A DNA stretch of 64,000 nucleotides from Plotosus lineatus (GCA_024760905.1 CM045735.1:31849749-31913748); one strand, 5' to 3'. Counted from the stretch's first letter, positions 44,121-55,960 are shown. Notes: generated by a model from the sequence alone, not told the origin. Program-made: numbers and translations.

Positions 44121-44301
44121 CATAAACAATAACAGTAGCTGAGGTGCTACGTCTTTTCGCCACGATGTTGCTGGCTACACAAGTGTAATTTCCTGAGTCA
44201 GACAGTCGTGCTTCATTAATAATCAGGTTATGATTCGCTCGTGTGTTCAAGTTAACGTCATCTAGTGTGCTGAGTGGTTCATCGTTCTTCAGCCATTCCA
44301 C
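44121..44301 (-). CDS. unc5d: unc5d exon: second half of Ig domain 2
   Basis: A 181-nt exon, phase 0 in and phase 1 out, encoding 60 residues. The acceptor is a pyrimidine-rich ttcttttag and the donor is ATG|gtgag. The peptide starts VEWLKNDEP and contains [19 protein letters not shown], the F-strand end of an Ig fold with its second disulfide cysteine. The NYT within it is an N-glycosylation sequon. It closes with [16 protein letters not shown], the conserved UNC5 join to the first TSP domain. The first Ig cysteine must be on an upstream exon beyond the window or unrecognised. Netrin and FLRT contacts are known for the UNC5 Ig domains; this part alone does not show them. Confidence 0.95.
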
Positions 44302-45200
44302 CTAAAAGAATAAAAAGAAATAGGATGCTTGAGTCATAACCTTTTATTTTTACATTTAGTGAGTTCATTAAAAGGTACCTGCAGTGAATTAGTATTACTA
44401 GCTATTTAAAATGATTACGTATGACATCAGCATTTTTTCCAGCAGCATACATGCAACACTGGGCATGCTAGGAGACATGTTGCCTTTCTAATTGGCTATT
44501 ACAGCCCAGAAGTGATGTGATCTCAATGGACTGGCCAGACTGTGTCACTGATCCCTGTGCATTGTAACACATTACCAGTCAGTGCTGAGCTGCACAAACA
44601 ATAATTGCACAAATCGAGGAACACATTTCTTTTGTGTTCCTAAACCAACTAATGTCAGGAAAGTCAAGTTGGCAAAACGTTGCATCAGCCATATTGGATT
44701 TACCAGTCACCCACATCTCCGGCAGCATGCTCAACCTCAGAGTCACTAGAATGTGATGTCTTCCTGTTCCCACAAGACCCCCCCCCCCTCTCTGGTTCAA
44801 ATAGTTAACCATTTATATCCATTTTCTCATACTGCTACTCATAGTTCCTTCTTGAACATGTATTTTTAATCACATAAAATGTCACTTGCTAAATAGATGT
44901 TTGTTTACTTGTGTTCAACAACCTGGCCAAATGAGTTCACCTCACTCTCTGGAAAAAATCGACTGCTTATCATAGGTTCAGCTCTGCTAGTATACCAAGG
45001 GATGAAATTACTGTCTGAAAAAATACCAATAAAACATTGTAAAATTCTATAACAGACTACACAATAGCTTGCTCTATGCAACAAATATCATGTATCAATT
45101 AAACAGTAACTAGAAACAGCATGATAAGCTCTGTGGGTGAGATGTTCCAGGGTGGTAGTGCCATTCTCTTTGACATTACCACAGACTCTTATCTCTTTTG
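44302..45200. other. unc5d intron, mostly unannotated, with a THAP-like scrap
   Basis: On the plus strand at 44591-44683 a frame reads CTNNNCTNRGTHFF then CVPKPTNVRKVKLAKR, loosely like the start of a THAP zinc finger as found in P-type transposons. It is too short to confirm. The rest shows no feature. Confidence 0.3.
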
Positions 45201-45204
45201 CTCT

Positions 45205-45535
45205 ATTTCATTTGCGTAACGGCTTAAGCCTTTTAGGGTCACGGGGCAGCTGTAGCCTAACTCAACTGGCACTAAGCAAAAGTAGGGTACCATTGCAAGG
45301 CCAGCATATTCAGAACCATTCACACTCACAGTCACATCTAGAGGCAATTTGAAACAGCCAATTATCCAAACGTGTATGTTTTTGTACTGTTGGAGGAAGC
45401 TGGAGTACCTGGAGTAAACCCATGCAAGCATGTGGAGAACATACAAAGTCCACACAGAATCACTTGAATCCTGGACTCAAATCCAGGTCCTTCTAGCTTT
45501 GAGATGGACATGCTGATCACTACACAACCACGTCA
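45205..45535 (-). repeat. SINE family S2, complete
   Basis: tttgcgtaacggcttaagcc tail, gtagggtaccattgcaaggcc, tttttgtactgttggaggaagctgg, ggtccttctagctttgagatggacatgctgatcac. Confidence 0.82.
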
Positions 45536-46431
45536 TCCACTAACACACTGTGTAGGTCGATTAGTAGATCTCTATAAGTTAATATTAGCGTCTAGGTCAT
45601 GTGACACACACTGACAGGACATTGTGATAGAGGAATGCGCTAGCTAAGAAGTGACCCTTTACCAAAAAACTAGCAGAAGAAGAATGCAGCTTGAATCAAG
45701 ACATCAGTATCGTTCCATCAGTCACACACTGACAGAGATAAAGAAGAGGCAAAGAAGTCTTCTTGACACTTGACATGAGAAAACAAAATCATGATGCTGT
45801 GCTTTACTGATTACATTTTTAGGTGACCCTGGAGTTGTACTTTGAGGAGTGCAGTCAGGTGCAAAGGTGAGGTCATGTCCAATTGCAATTGATTTATTTG
45901 ACTCCCAAAGCTCGCCTCTCACCCGCTGATTTATGAGGTTGTGTTTTGTGTATTAAAAACATTGCAAGAGAATAAATAGGTGATGGCTTTCTGCGTCCAT
46001 TGTCCTTGCCTTGTGAAAAAGAATTTTGAGGTCACAAATAAGTAGGCACAAGCAGAAACGCTCTCTCTCTCGCTCTCTCTCTCTCTCTCACTCTCTCTCT
46101 GAGGTCTTGGATAATAACTGACATTGAGACAGGGATCAATATTTCAACTAAGAGCTTCTGAGTGGAAAAATGCGTTTCATGCCTTGTTTGATGGCCAGTG
46201 AGATCTCGTTTATCACATGCTTTCGATTTCAGTGTTTTCGCTGTTCCACTCTAAAGTTCCCAAAGACCAACAGGTTCATCTTTACTCGCTCAATCTCTCT
46301 GGAGCAGTGATTACACACTTTTCTTTACAGTCTACTATAATAGTGACTCATCTTATATAAGTATGTACTCCGACAATAAACCAAAGATAATGTTTTTGAT
46401 GTTGTTGATAATGATGATAATGGTTATGATA
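45536..46431. other. unc5d intron, no gene seen
   Basis: Contains a (CT)n tract at about 46063-46101; otherwise no repeat or exon recognised. Confidence 0.5.
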
Positions 46432-46655
46432 GGGCATCATGGTGGTGCAGTGGTTAGCGCTGTCACCACACAGCAAGAAAGTTCTGGATTTGAACCAGGC
46501 ATTTACCAGGGGGGCTTGCCGTATGGAACAGAATTTTATCCCTATTTCTGTATGGGTGTACTCCTGGTACACTGGTTTACACCAGCAGTCCAGAGGTATG
46601 CACATTAGGCTAATTGGCTGGTTGGCCATCACAGGGCCAACTCTCACAACACCAT
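46432..46655 (+). repeat. SINE family S2, 5' part
   Basis: gggcatcatggtggtgcagtggttagcgctg...cacagcaagaaagttctgg, tgggtgtactcctggtacactgg, gcacattaggctaattggctgg. The 3' end merges into (TAA)n. An inverted S2 head fragment follows the repeat at 46741-46810. Confidence 0.82.
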
Positions 46656-46656
46656 G

Positions 46657-46657
46657 T

Positions 46658-46737
<80 letters not shown>

Positions 46738-46738
46738 T
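46657..46738. repeat. (TAA)n-(TTA)n palindromic microsatellite
   Basis: About 40 bp of aat/taa directly followed by about 43 bp of att/tta, giving a self-complementary run. Confidence 0.95.
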
Positions 46739-46849
46739 CATCACTCACTCATCGAACCCATAAACCTTTTGCTGTGACTGGACATGTTCACCACTACACT
46801 ATGCCACCAAGTCTTATCACTATTATTTATTACGACTACTATTATGATT

Positions 46850-47135
46850 CATTAATTTTCTGAACTGGTTAATCGTGGTTCCCATCTCACCTGACTCTGT
46901 GCGAGGGCAGAGGACACTCTAATCAGTCTGTCAGGTCATCACAGGGCAGAAACAAGCTCACGACTATGCAGCTAATCTTGACGAAAGTCCTATTGGTTCT
47001 TTTACCATGAGACATGGCTGGCCTTTGATAACCCAGTTAGTTGTTTGCTGATCTATCAACCTATTGATAGTGGGGCTTGAACCCCCAATCTTGGGGTCAG
47101 TAATACAGCACTTTACTACCAGGCCACCACTGACC
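46850..47135 (-). repeat. SINE family S1
   Basis: aattttctgaactggttaatcg, ctgactctgtgcgagggcag, gacatggctggcctttgataacccagttag, ggggcttgaacccccaatcttggggtcag...ggccaccactga. Confidence 0.8.
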
Positions 47136-47136
47136 T

Positions 47137-47140
<4 letters not shown>

Positions 47141-47194
<54 letters not shown>

Positions 47195-47212
47195 CTTTTT
47201 AATCAATTCTTT

Positions 47213-47254
<42 letters not shown>
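47141..47254. repeat. (ATT)n and (CT)n microsatellites
   Basis: ATT repeat about 47141-47193 and CT repeat about 47213-47254. Confidence 0.95.
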
Positions 47255-47259
<5 letters not shown>

Positions 47260-48129
47260 ATGTATGCTTTGAATTCATGACCGTTTTTTTGAGGTCTTTG
47301 AGAAGCAATTGCTGAGCCAATGAGAAGAATGAAACTGAGGGTTTGTGTCCTGTCTTTGTATAGAGAATTAAAGAAAACTGCACTTTCCTAAGTGTCACAT
47401 TCATTCTAATTAAAGCCCTGCATCATGATGACGCACCCAACAAGCATGCAACTAAAGCAGCTTTTAAACACCTGGAAATACAGCTGATAACTCGGGTTTC
47501 ATTATTTTTCACAATTATCGGTAGCCACATCGCCCTCAGAGAGCACGGCAGCTTTGATGTCACACATGAAGATGAAAGAGTCGAGATCTGAGGTCGCAGC
47601 TGTTTAGGAATAAGAGAGAATATCTAACCTATGGGATTACACAAGGATCAAACTGAATCAGAAAGCACCCAGAGCAATTAGGAAATGGCCAAAACAGCTT
47701 TCAAGAAGCAGAGAAAGACTAAGATGAGCAGACGTTGCAAATTGTTACAGGTTATGGTTGGGATAATATAAATGGAGAGGAATGAGACTTTGGCAAATTT
47801 TGGGTGAGTTTTATGAATGTAAGCATAAATAAAGCAATTAATCTATGATAATCTTGGAGCCTGAAACAAGCCGCACAGCCAAATAGGTCAAAATAATTAA
47901 TACCAACTTATAACATTGTTATTCTGGAACTGAAATCCATTTATCGTCATCCACAGAAGCACTTATAGAACTCTGCCATGCACAGTTATGTCCCAGTTTG
48001 TTAGTGCACGCCTATAGCATTTTGCTATTCACATCCATGTTTAATAAAATGGCACAAAAATTTCACCAATTCACATTTAAGAGACCAAATTCATACACCA
48101 TACATATTAAATACTAGTGGATATGGACT
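47255..48129. other. Intron or upstream unc5d sequence, no gene seen
   Basis: Unique-looking sequence without recognised repeat or splice-flanked frame. Confidence 0.5.
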
Positions 48130-48485
48130 ACAGTGGGGCAGTGGTGGCCTGGTGGTAAAGGGTGCTGGATCGCTGATCCGAAGGTTGGGGGTTCAAGTCC
48201 CACTCTCCACAAGGTTGTCACTGTCCCCCCAGTGCAGCTAACTGGGTTATCAAAGGCCGGCCATGTCTTTCACTGTCTACGGTTAGAGGTTCATACAAAA
48301 GAACCATTGTTGACTTTCGTAAAGAGTAGTCTGCAAAGCCGTCAGTGTGTTTCTGTCCCTTGCTAAAGGGTTGTGTCAGGAAGGGCATCAGACGTAAAAA
48401 CCTATGCCAAATCAAACATGTGAATCAGATGATTCACTGTGGCGACCCCTGAAAAAAAAAAGCCAAAAGGAAAAGCAGAAGATGT
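48130..48485 (+). repeat. SINE S1 head with RTE LINE tail, second copy
   Basis: ggggcagtggtggcctggtgg, gttcaagtcccactctccac, S1 body, then aaagggttgtgtcaggaagg, gtaaaaacctatgccaaatc and ctgtggcgacccctg(a)nagcc...aaggaaaagcagaag. Same composite as at 31000-31345. Confidence 0.88.
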
Positions 48486-49194
48486 GAGCAGATTCATTTA
48501 ACTTGTGTTTATCATTTGCCCGTGCAAAGGTTTTTGGTGACATCAGTGTTTGGTGGTAGCTTTAATCTCTGGTAGTCATTTGAATCCCATCACCTGAAAG
48601 CTTAGTTGAACTCTGTGCCACCCACTTCTTATTGCTTGAGAAAATTTCACCCCTATTGCTCATTCAACACTGATCACATCACGGATTTTGCCAGTAACTT
48701 GTCATATATCGTTTCCTGTATGGATGTGGTTTAAGCCTGTGAACTGGGGTGCTGTTGCTAGGGAACCCTTATTGAGCCAAAATGAACCGATACTGAAAGA
48801 TAAAACACAACTGTAACCAAGACCAAGTCCATGATATTTAATTACAAATATCTTAAAACTTGACCCCTACCCAACTTCAATTGCAAACCTACACAATACC
48901 TATCAAGGACTGTAGAAACCTTTAGATACTTGGGCAGAGATATTAAACAGGATGAACCATCTACAGGTGATTCTGAAACCACCCTCCACACTTCACCTGG
49001 AATCTCTCTACCACTCAACCAAGCAAAGTTACAGCTACTATTATGGCTTTCCATGAAGAATGATTCAAAATAAAATGAACAAGAAATATAAAAAAAATAC
49101 CAAAAAGAAAAGAGATAATGATGACACCCAAGATGCTGACTTATGATATCCTTATACAAATGCTGATCTCCTACATATCTGAAAAGCCACCTCA
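48486..49194. other. Intron, no gene seen
   Basis: A 117-codon minus-strand frame at 48842-49195 has no recognisable domain or splice context; regarded as chance. Confidence 0.5.
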
Positions 49195-49960
49195 ATATGG
49201 CTTTTCCGGGCCGATTCGCCTCGTATCCTTCATGCTCTGAGAATGCCTTGTGCAGTGCTTCTCAATTATTTTCTGTAATGTCCCCTCTAGGAAGTACAAG
49301 AAAAAAAAAAAACATTTCATGCCACACCAGTACCCAGTGTGCAACTATAAATACTGTGAACTGCACTTCATGTCATTTCTCAGTGCTTTTTCCCTACACC
49401 ATAGCGTGACAATGAGAGCGCCACTGCCAACTACTGTAGTGGATGTGCAATTACACTTAATTCTAGTACAGTATAGCAAAAAAGCATGTTTGCCAAGGTT
49501 ATACGTGTCCCCTTTGGCAAGGGATGGGGGGCGTGTCCCACTATTTGAGAAGCACTGGTCTTGTGGGAGCTCACCACAAGCCTTTCCTTGCTGGCATTCG
49601 TAGCTTGCACACACAGAATTCTCCTCCTTCTCCTCCTCTGTTAGCACCACCTCATGCCTGCCCACGTAACATCTTCACCGCAGTCAACAATCAGAAGGGT
49701 TAGTTGACTTATTGTTTATTTTTGTTTCATTATTATTGATTATTATAGTTAATGTACATGTATTATTATCATGAAATATTTATCGTTTTTATATGTTTAT
49801 ATTTAATATATTAGGTCAAATATACGTGTTTGTGGCAGGTTATGTGAGTTTGGGAGGGGGTTGGAATGCATTAATTGATTTTCTGTTATTTCTTATGGGA
49901 ATAATTGTTTCATCGTACAAACTTTTCGGCTTACAAGCTCGCCCTCAGAACAAAACGGTA
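49195..49960 (+). mobile_element. Non-autonomous repeat Y, copy 1
   Basis: ggcttttccgggccgattcgcct...gaatgccttg...cttctcaattattttctgt...gagagcgccactgcc...tttgagaagcactgg is shared in order with copy 2 at 50850-51725. It ends in aaacttttcggcttacaagctcgccctc, a terminus typical of fish TIR elements. The left end is truncated. Confidence 0.75.
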
Positions 49961-50699
49961 AAATCCTTAATAATTCTGCACCACTACTTCAGCATCCCTG
50001 GTTGACTGAAATAATTCCAAAGTGTTTTGGCGTCATCAAACAGAATAATTAATTGCATTACACAGAGAAATCTGTGCAGTGCCATGATGGGTTTTCAAGG
50101 TTCTTAGGATTTTTTTGTCTTTCTCATCATGACTGATTGTAGTCATCTCTATGGTGACAGATATTATGGCACTTTAATTTCCACAGTGGCATATCAGTTT
50201 TCATTATGCCAAGCTTGTTCCTCATCAGTGTTGATCTTATGACTCGGCTGATAACAATCAACACAATTCCTTTAAATAGTGAGACAGGAACAAAAAGCAA
50301 AGGTCACAACTTGCCAAAACACACTAAACCTTTTAAGAGTGGAGACCTTTCTAAAAATTACACTGACAACTACAATGTTTCATGTTTTTTTCTGAGAGAA
50401 AAGCAATTAAGCCATCAAAGTTAGAGGGAAATATGATCGATGATCTGGTGAAATTTATTGAACCCTCCAAATGAACAAACATCAATTCACATTTATCTGG
50501 GTAACACGGTGCAGCTCATCCAGATAGGGACTGATTATGGTCTGTTTAATTTGTTCGACCTTTAGTCTTTGTTTACAGAAACAGCCATGTTTCCCTTAAA
50601 CAACTTAGAAAGGAAGTCATGTTGGATACAAATCATGTTTACCATTTGAGAGTAATAAAGTTAACAGTGCATCTACATCTAGAAAAACCCTTGGCGATT
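49961..50699. other. Intron, no gene seen
   Basis: No repeat or exon recognised. Confidence 0.5.
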
Positions 50700-50845
50700 T
50701 CTCTCAAAATACTCCTCAAGGGGTTGGAGGCACCATGATAGAGTCAGTACATTTATGAAACCACAATGGCAGCATGGTGGAGCTGGGGCTTGAACTGTAA
50801 ACCCTTAGATCAGTAAGCCATAACCACTAAGCCACCGCTATTACA
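50700..50845 (-). repeat. SINE family S5, 5' part
   Basis: aatggcagcatggtggagctggggcttgaactgtaaacccttagatcagtaagccataaccactaagccacc. Confidence 0.6.
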
Positions 50846-50849
50846 GTAC

Positions 50850-51725
50850 AGTAGTACCTTGATTTACGAGTGTCTTTTTGTAATGAATTTTCCATGATAC
50901 AAGCTGCAATCCCACCAAAAATCTGCACCATCCAACAAGCAAAATTTTGATTTACAAGCTCTGCTGAGAAAATGGCTTTTCCGAGCCGATTCGCCTTGTT
51001 CACTCTCCGAGAATGCCTTGCGCAATTGCTTCTCAATTATTTTCTGTGACGCCATCTATAATAATAAAAAAAAATAATCACCCCCCCCCCCAGCACCCCA
51101 ATTGTGACTATAAATAGTGATTACTGCACTTCATATCATTTGTTCGGTGCTTTCCCCTACACCATACGAAACACAGTGAGAGCGCCACTGTCACCTACTG
51201 TAGAGGATGCACAATTTCATTTTATCCTAGTACAGTATGGCAAAAAAGCATGTTCCCTTGGGCCATACACGCCCCCTCTGGCATCACACTGTGTCCCCAA
51301 ACGGGGGCACACCCCACTATTTGAGAAGCACTGGCTGACATTCATAGCGTGCACAAAATTCTCCTCCTCCTTTTCTGTTAGGTACCACCTCATGCCTGCC
51401 CACGTGACATCTTTGCCGCAGTCGATGATCGAAAGGGTTAGTTGACTTATTGTTTATTCTTTTTTTATTATTTATTATTAATTATTATTAATGTTAATGT
51501 ACATGTATTACTATTTTATTATGAAATATTTATTGTTTTAACATGTTAACCTTTAATATATCAGTTCAAATATATGAGTTCATGTCAGGTTATATGAGTT
51601 TGAGAGGGGGTTGGAAAGAAATAAATAGTTTTATATTATTTCATATGGCAATTTTTGTTTTATCGAATAAATATTTTGACTTACAATCTTACACTCGGAA
51701 CAAATTAATTTCTTAAGTCCAGAAA
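50850..51725 (+). mobile_element. Non-autonomous repeat Y, copy 2 with left terminus
   Basis: Begins agtagtaccttgatttacgag and closes near ttttgacttacaatcttacactcggaac, degenerate inverted ends. The interior matches copy 1. It contains a C-run at 51080-51090. No transposase frame. Confidence 0.75.
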
Positions 51726-52265
51726 CGATTGTATTATTTTTATATCTAGGGCACAGGCATTAAGGACATCTTCTGCTATTTCCATCAGTTTCTGATATCA
51801 CTGAGGGTTTTACTTAGGATCACTGCTGTTCATAAATTATTATAAATAATGATAAATTATTTTATGACCTCTGTAATAATTTCAGATGGGCATCAATTAG
51901 ATTTCTTGTGGCCAAAGCATTTAAGAGTATTTTCAAATAGTGAAAACTGCTGGAAATAACCAAAAGAGTTCTGAATGTTTGGGTTCCGTAGCCTCAAGGA
52001 AACTAATAAACATTTTGGCTATATTTCTTTTTAAGTAGCAGGATCTGACGTGAATTCACACAGCATGCTAACTCCAGTTGACTACTGATTAGCCACAGTG
52101 GTAATTCTTTGCTTTCTTGTTTCTTTTTTTCATTAGTTATACCAAGAAATGGGTGGAAATGTGGTTTATTATTTAGCAACTCCTCCTAACAGCAAGGGTT
52201 CGAGTCCCTCCCTCGACAAATGGTAATTTGCATGTGTGGAGACCAAAGACAAAAATGCAGCCGTG
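51726..52265. other. Intron, no gene seen
   Basis: A weak tRNA-like acagcaagggttcgagtccc at 52190-52209 may be a SINE head stub; nothing else. Confidence 0.4.
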
Positions 52266-53898
52266 AGGGGGGGCACAAACCAGTGTTCACCATCACGCCG
52301 GTCCCAAGCCCAGATAAATGCAGAGGGTTGCGACAGGAAGGGCATCCGGCGGAAAATTTTCTTCCAAAATTCTCATGCAAATGATCAAAACGAAATTCAT
52401 ACCGGATCGGTTGAGGCCTGGGTTAACAACGACCGCCATCAGTGCTGTTAACCCACAGGGTGCTGGTGGAAATTGGACTACTGTTGGTTGAAGAAGGAGA
52501 GGCGGGAGGCGTGTCCGTAGGTGGAGAGAGAAGAGGAAAGGCATGAGTCTAGGACTGAGAGTAGGGACTTTGAATGTTGGAACTATGAAAGAAAAAGCTA
52601 GAGAGCTGGCTGACATGAAGCAAAGGAGTAAGGTGGACATACTGTGTGTTCAGGAGACCAGGTGGAAAGGTAACAAGGCTACAAGCTTAGGAGCAGGGGT
52701 TAAGCTGTTTTATCATGGTGTGGATGGGAAGAGCAATGGAGTAGGAGTCATCTTGAAGGAGGAGTTTGTCAGGAATGTTCTAGAAGTGAAAAGAGTGTCA
52801 GACAGAGTGATGAGTCTCAAGTTAGAAATTGAAGGGGTGATGTTCAATGTTGTTAGTGCTTAGTTCCAGTCATAACAATAAAGGCGTCGGTGTAATCAAG
52901 ATCGCTGAGACCTGCAGAGATCTGCAGAGTGATATATATATATTTTTTTTAATATATTTTTTATGCCCCACAGGCAGGATGTGAGCTAGAAGAGAAGGAG
53001 AGATTCTGGAGTGAGTTAGATGAAGTGATGCAGAGTACTCCCAGAGGTGAAAGAGTGGTCATTGCTGCAGATTTCAATGGACATGTTGGTGCACGCAACA
53101 GAGGGGACGAGGAAGTGATGGGCAGGTTTGGTATCCAGGACAGGAACACAGGAGGACAGATGTTGATTGATTTTGCAAAAAGGATGGAAATGGATGTAGT
53201 GAATACTTTCTTCCAGAAGAAACAGGAGCATTGGGTGACTTATGAAAACAGAGGTAGAAGCACACAGATAGACTACATCTTGTGTAGGCGATGTAATTTG
53301 AAGGAAGTCAATGACTGCAAAGTAGTAGTGGGTGAGAGTGTTGCCAAACAGCATAGGATGGTGGTGTGCAGGATGACACTGATGGTAAGGAAGGTGAAAA
53401 AGGCAAAGGCAGAGCAGAAGACAAAGTGGTGGAAGCTGAAAAAGGAAGTGTCGTGTTGCCTCAAGGAAGAGTTGAAATAGGCTTTGGGTAGTCAGGAAGT
53501 GCTTCCAGATGACTGGACAACCACAGCCAATGTGATCAGGGAGACTGGTAGGAGAGTACGTGGTGTGTCCTATGGAAGGAAAGTAGATAAGGAGACTTGG
53601 TGGTGGAATGAGGAAGTGCAAGAGTGTGTACAAAAGAAGAGGTTAGCCAAGAAAAAGTGGGACATAGAGAGGACTGAAGAGAGTAAACAGGAGTACAGGG
53701 AGACACAGCGTAAGGCGAAGGTAGCGGTGTCAAAGGCCAAACAGAGGGCGTATGATAACTTGTGTGATAGGTTGGACAGTCAGGAGGGAGAAAATACTTT
53801 ATACAGGTTGGCACAGTAGAGAAATAGAGATGGGAAACATGTGCAGCAAGTTAGAGTGATTAAGGACAGAGAGGGAAATGTATTGACTGATGACAGAA
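52266..53898 (+). mobile_element. RTE LINE, 5' half with a 101-bp insertion
   Basis: Starts ggggcacaaaccagtgttcacc, like the element at 35633, and keeps the 5' untranslated region, endonuclease (LRVGTLNVGTMKEKARELAD, VVIAADFNGHVGARNRGDEE) and linker. It stops at gactgatgacagaag, 53898, before the reverse transcriptase. A foreign 101 bp lies at 52861-52961. The frame closes early at about 53478 and 53818. Confidence 0.9.
52861..52961. mobile_element. 101-bp insertion in the RTE copy
   Basis: The other copy reads gttagtgcttatgccccaca without a break. Here tagttccagtcataacaata...aatattttt is inserted between gtgct and tatgcc, bordered by TA. No clear terminal inverted repeat. Confidence 0.7.
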
Positions 53899-54060
53899 GG
53901 ACAGAAGGACAGAATGGTTGTGTGTCTGTTGGCTCTGCGATGGTCTGTTGTTCTGTACAAAGTGTACTGTGCTTTTGCCTAATGTCGGCTGAGGTAGGCT
54001 CCAGTCTCCATGTGAACCTAATAAGGTGAAGAGTATTGTCAAATTCGGGAATAAGTGAAT
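53899..54060 (+). repeat. SINE family S2, 3' tail joined to a LINE break
   Basis: cagaatggttgtgtgtctgttggctctgcgatggtctg...cctaatgtcggctgaggtaggctccagtctcc. Confidence 0.7.
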
Positions 54061-54484
54061 ACCCAGCAGTCATTTTGGCACTTTTTCAAAATAACATTTG
54101 GCACACTTAGTCAAAAATATGTTTGCCTATTTTCAGGCGGCAAGGATAGTCAGGGAACTGAGGTTTGGCTTGCTGGGAAACTGGACTAACTCACAAGTAC
54201 AAGAAATGAGAATGAAACATCCCAGCTGTGAGTTTTAGGAAATATAAAAATAATTCCTTGCCATTTTCTTGTTTCTTCTTGGAGGAAGAAAGATAACAAG
54301 AGAGGTACAAACTATCATATCATACAATTGCTTTCTTGAATCCTTGATTCATTCTGTTCCTGAGTTTTGAATAAAAATGGATTAAAACAACAAATAAGTA
54401 AGTAATTAAGTAGGTACATAAATAAATAAGTAAATAAATAATTATAAAATTAAAAAAAAAATGTCTGGAATTTCTTCTGGTCTA
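54061..54484. other. Intron, no feature recognised
   Basis: AT-rich with (AAAT)-like stretches near 54390-54450. Confidence 0.5.
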
Positions 54485-54600
54485 TAAATGAGCTGGAGAA
54501 AGCCCGGGAGAGGGACAGCTGGACCTCACTGTTTAGGCTGATGCCCCCGTGACCAGATCTCGGATTAAGCGGAAAAAGATGAAGATGAATGAAGATGAAA
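54485..54600 (+). mobile_element. LINE-L 3' end
   Basis: Reads ELEKARERDSWTSLFRLMPP then PDLGLSGK, followed by (GATGAA)n. Confidence 0.7.
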
Positions 54601-55544
54601 TAAATTATTTAAATATTCAAAAAAGATGAAGAAAAAAATAAAAGAAAGTAGGCATCCATAGTAAAAACAAGACAAAACACAACAGGAGAACAAAAGAAAC
54701 ACATCAACTGCATTACTGATCAGGATAAAATGGTAAAAATGGTACAAGACCAATAAATAAACAAACAACAAATAAAATGTTAAATATGTTTATTCAGTGA
54801 TAAAGTGACGGTGTCTGTTCTTGGAAGGACGATTCACAGTCAGCACTTTCCATCCAAGCTGTGAAGCAGTAACTTTATTTTATTATTATTTATTTTTTTA
54901 TTAACTTTAAGGGAAAGGGAAAAGCCTGGTGAGGGAGTGATTGTTTATAGCTTTTTTAATGTAAGAGATAACAGAAACCTATTTCATGAACGTTCCAGAA
55001 CATTAAACTTAACAGTTCAAAAAAACTATAATAATAATAATAATAATAGTAAAGTGCATGATGTGCCATTTATGATTTATGAAAAAAATGACAACTTGCT
55101 GTGTAAAAAAGAAAGATAAAAACTTTAGGGTTTCATATTGTGCTTCATCACACCTCACTACCGCATCATTCATTATCTGCTTTTAACAGCATGCCATGTT
55201 ATTGTTTTCCCATATTTCTTCCTTTGTTTGAAAATGGGATATATTTATTTATTTTTAATATATAACAATATATATTAGAAAACCACAAATGCACCACTGT
55301 TTTTTTCTCATTGTAAAATTTAGCACTATTGTGGATACAGCTTTGGCAACTGATTGCATACGGCTTCATATTGAGAATGAGGCAACACTTTTTGGCAGTA
55401 AACAACTACAATCTTTAGATTAGGGGTTCGCATGTGAGCCTCCAGAGGTGCAGCACTTTACATTTACATTTACAGCATGTTTCCATTTTGTGATTGAGGA
55501 ATATGTTTCTGTCATGTTCCCAACTGAAGCAAGAAATCAAGCAT
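54601..55544. other. Intron, AT-rich, no gene seen
   Basis: No exon or confident repeat. Confidence 0.5.
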
Positions 55545-55720
55545 TACATCTACAGCATTTGGCAGATGCTCTCATTCAGAATGCTTTCAGTTATCTTTTT
55601 CTTTTTCTTTTTTTTTTTTTTTTTTTTTAACAACTGAGCAATTGAGGGTTAAGGGCATTGCTCAGGGGGCCAACAGTGGTGATTGTGGGGATTTTAACAC
55701 TGACTTTTGGATCCCCTGCA
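55545..55720 (-). repeat. SINE family S5 with poly(T)
   Basis: catttggcagatgctctcattcagaatgc, T-run 55605-55628, then aactgagcaattgagggttaagggcattgctcaggggg. Confidence 0.75.
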
Positions 55721-55829
55721 GATCCAGTTGAAATTCATTGTGGATCCCTGTGGTTCCATTTTTGGTGACAATAATAATATAAGACTGATGACATGTATGC
55801 AATGCAGATGGTCTCTTTCAAAGGTCTTC

Positions 55830-55960
55830 ATTCATTCATTTTCTGAACCACTTTATAATAATAATCAGGGTCATGGGGAGGCTTGTGCTTATCTCAGCTG
55901 ACTCTGGTTGAAGGAAAAGTACACCCTGGACACCATGGCAGGCCATCACAGTCAAAGGTA
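55830..55960 (-). repeat. SINE S1/S2 3' tail
   Basis: attcattttctgaaccactt...cagggtcatggggaggcttg...tcagctgactctggttg...acaccctggacacc. Confidence 0.75.

Noticed and set aside
48842..49195. 117-codon minus-strand frame
   Set aside because: No domain, no splice context, and composition like surrounding AT-rich intron.
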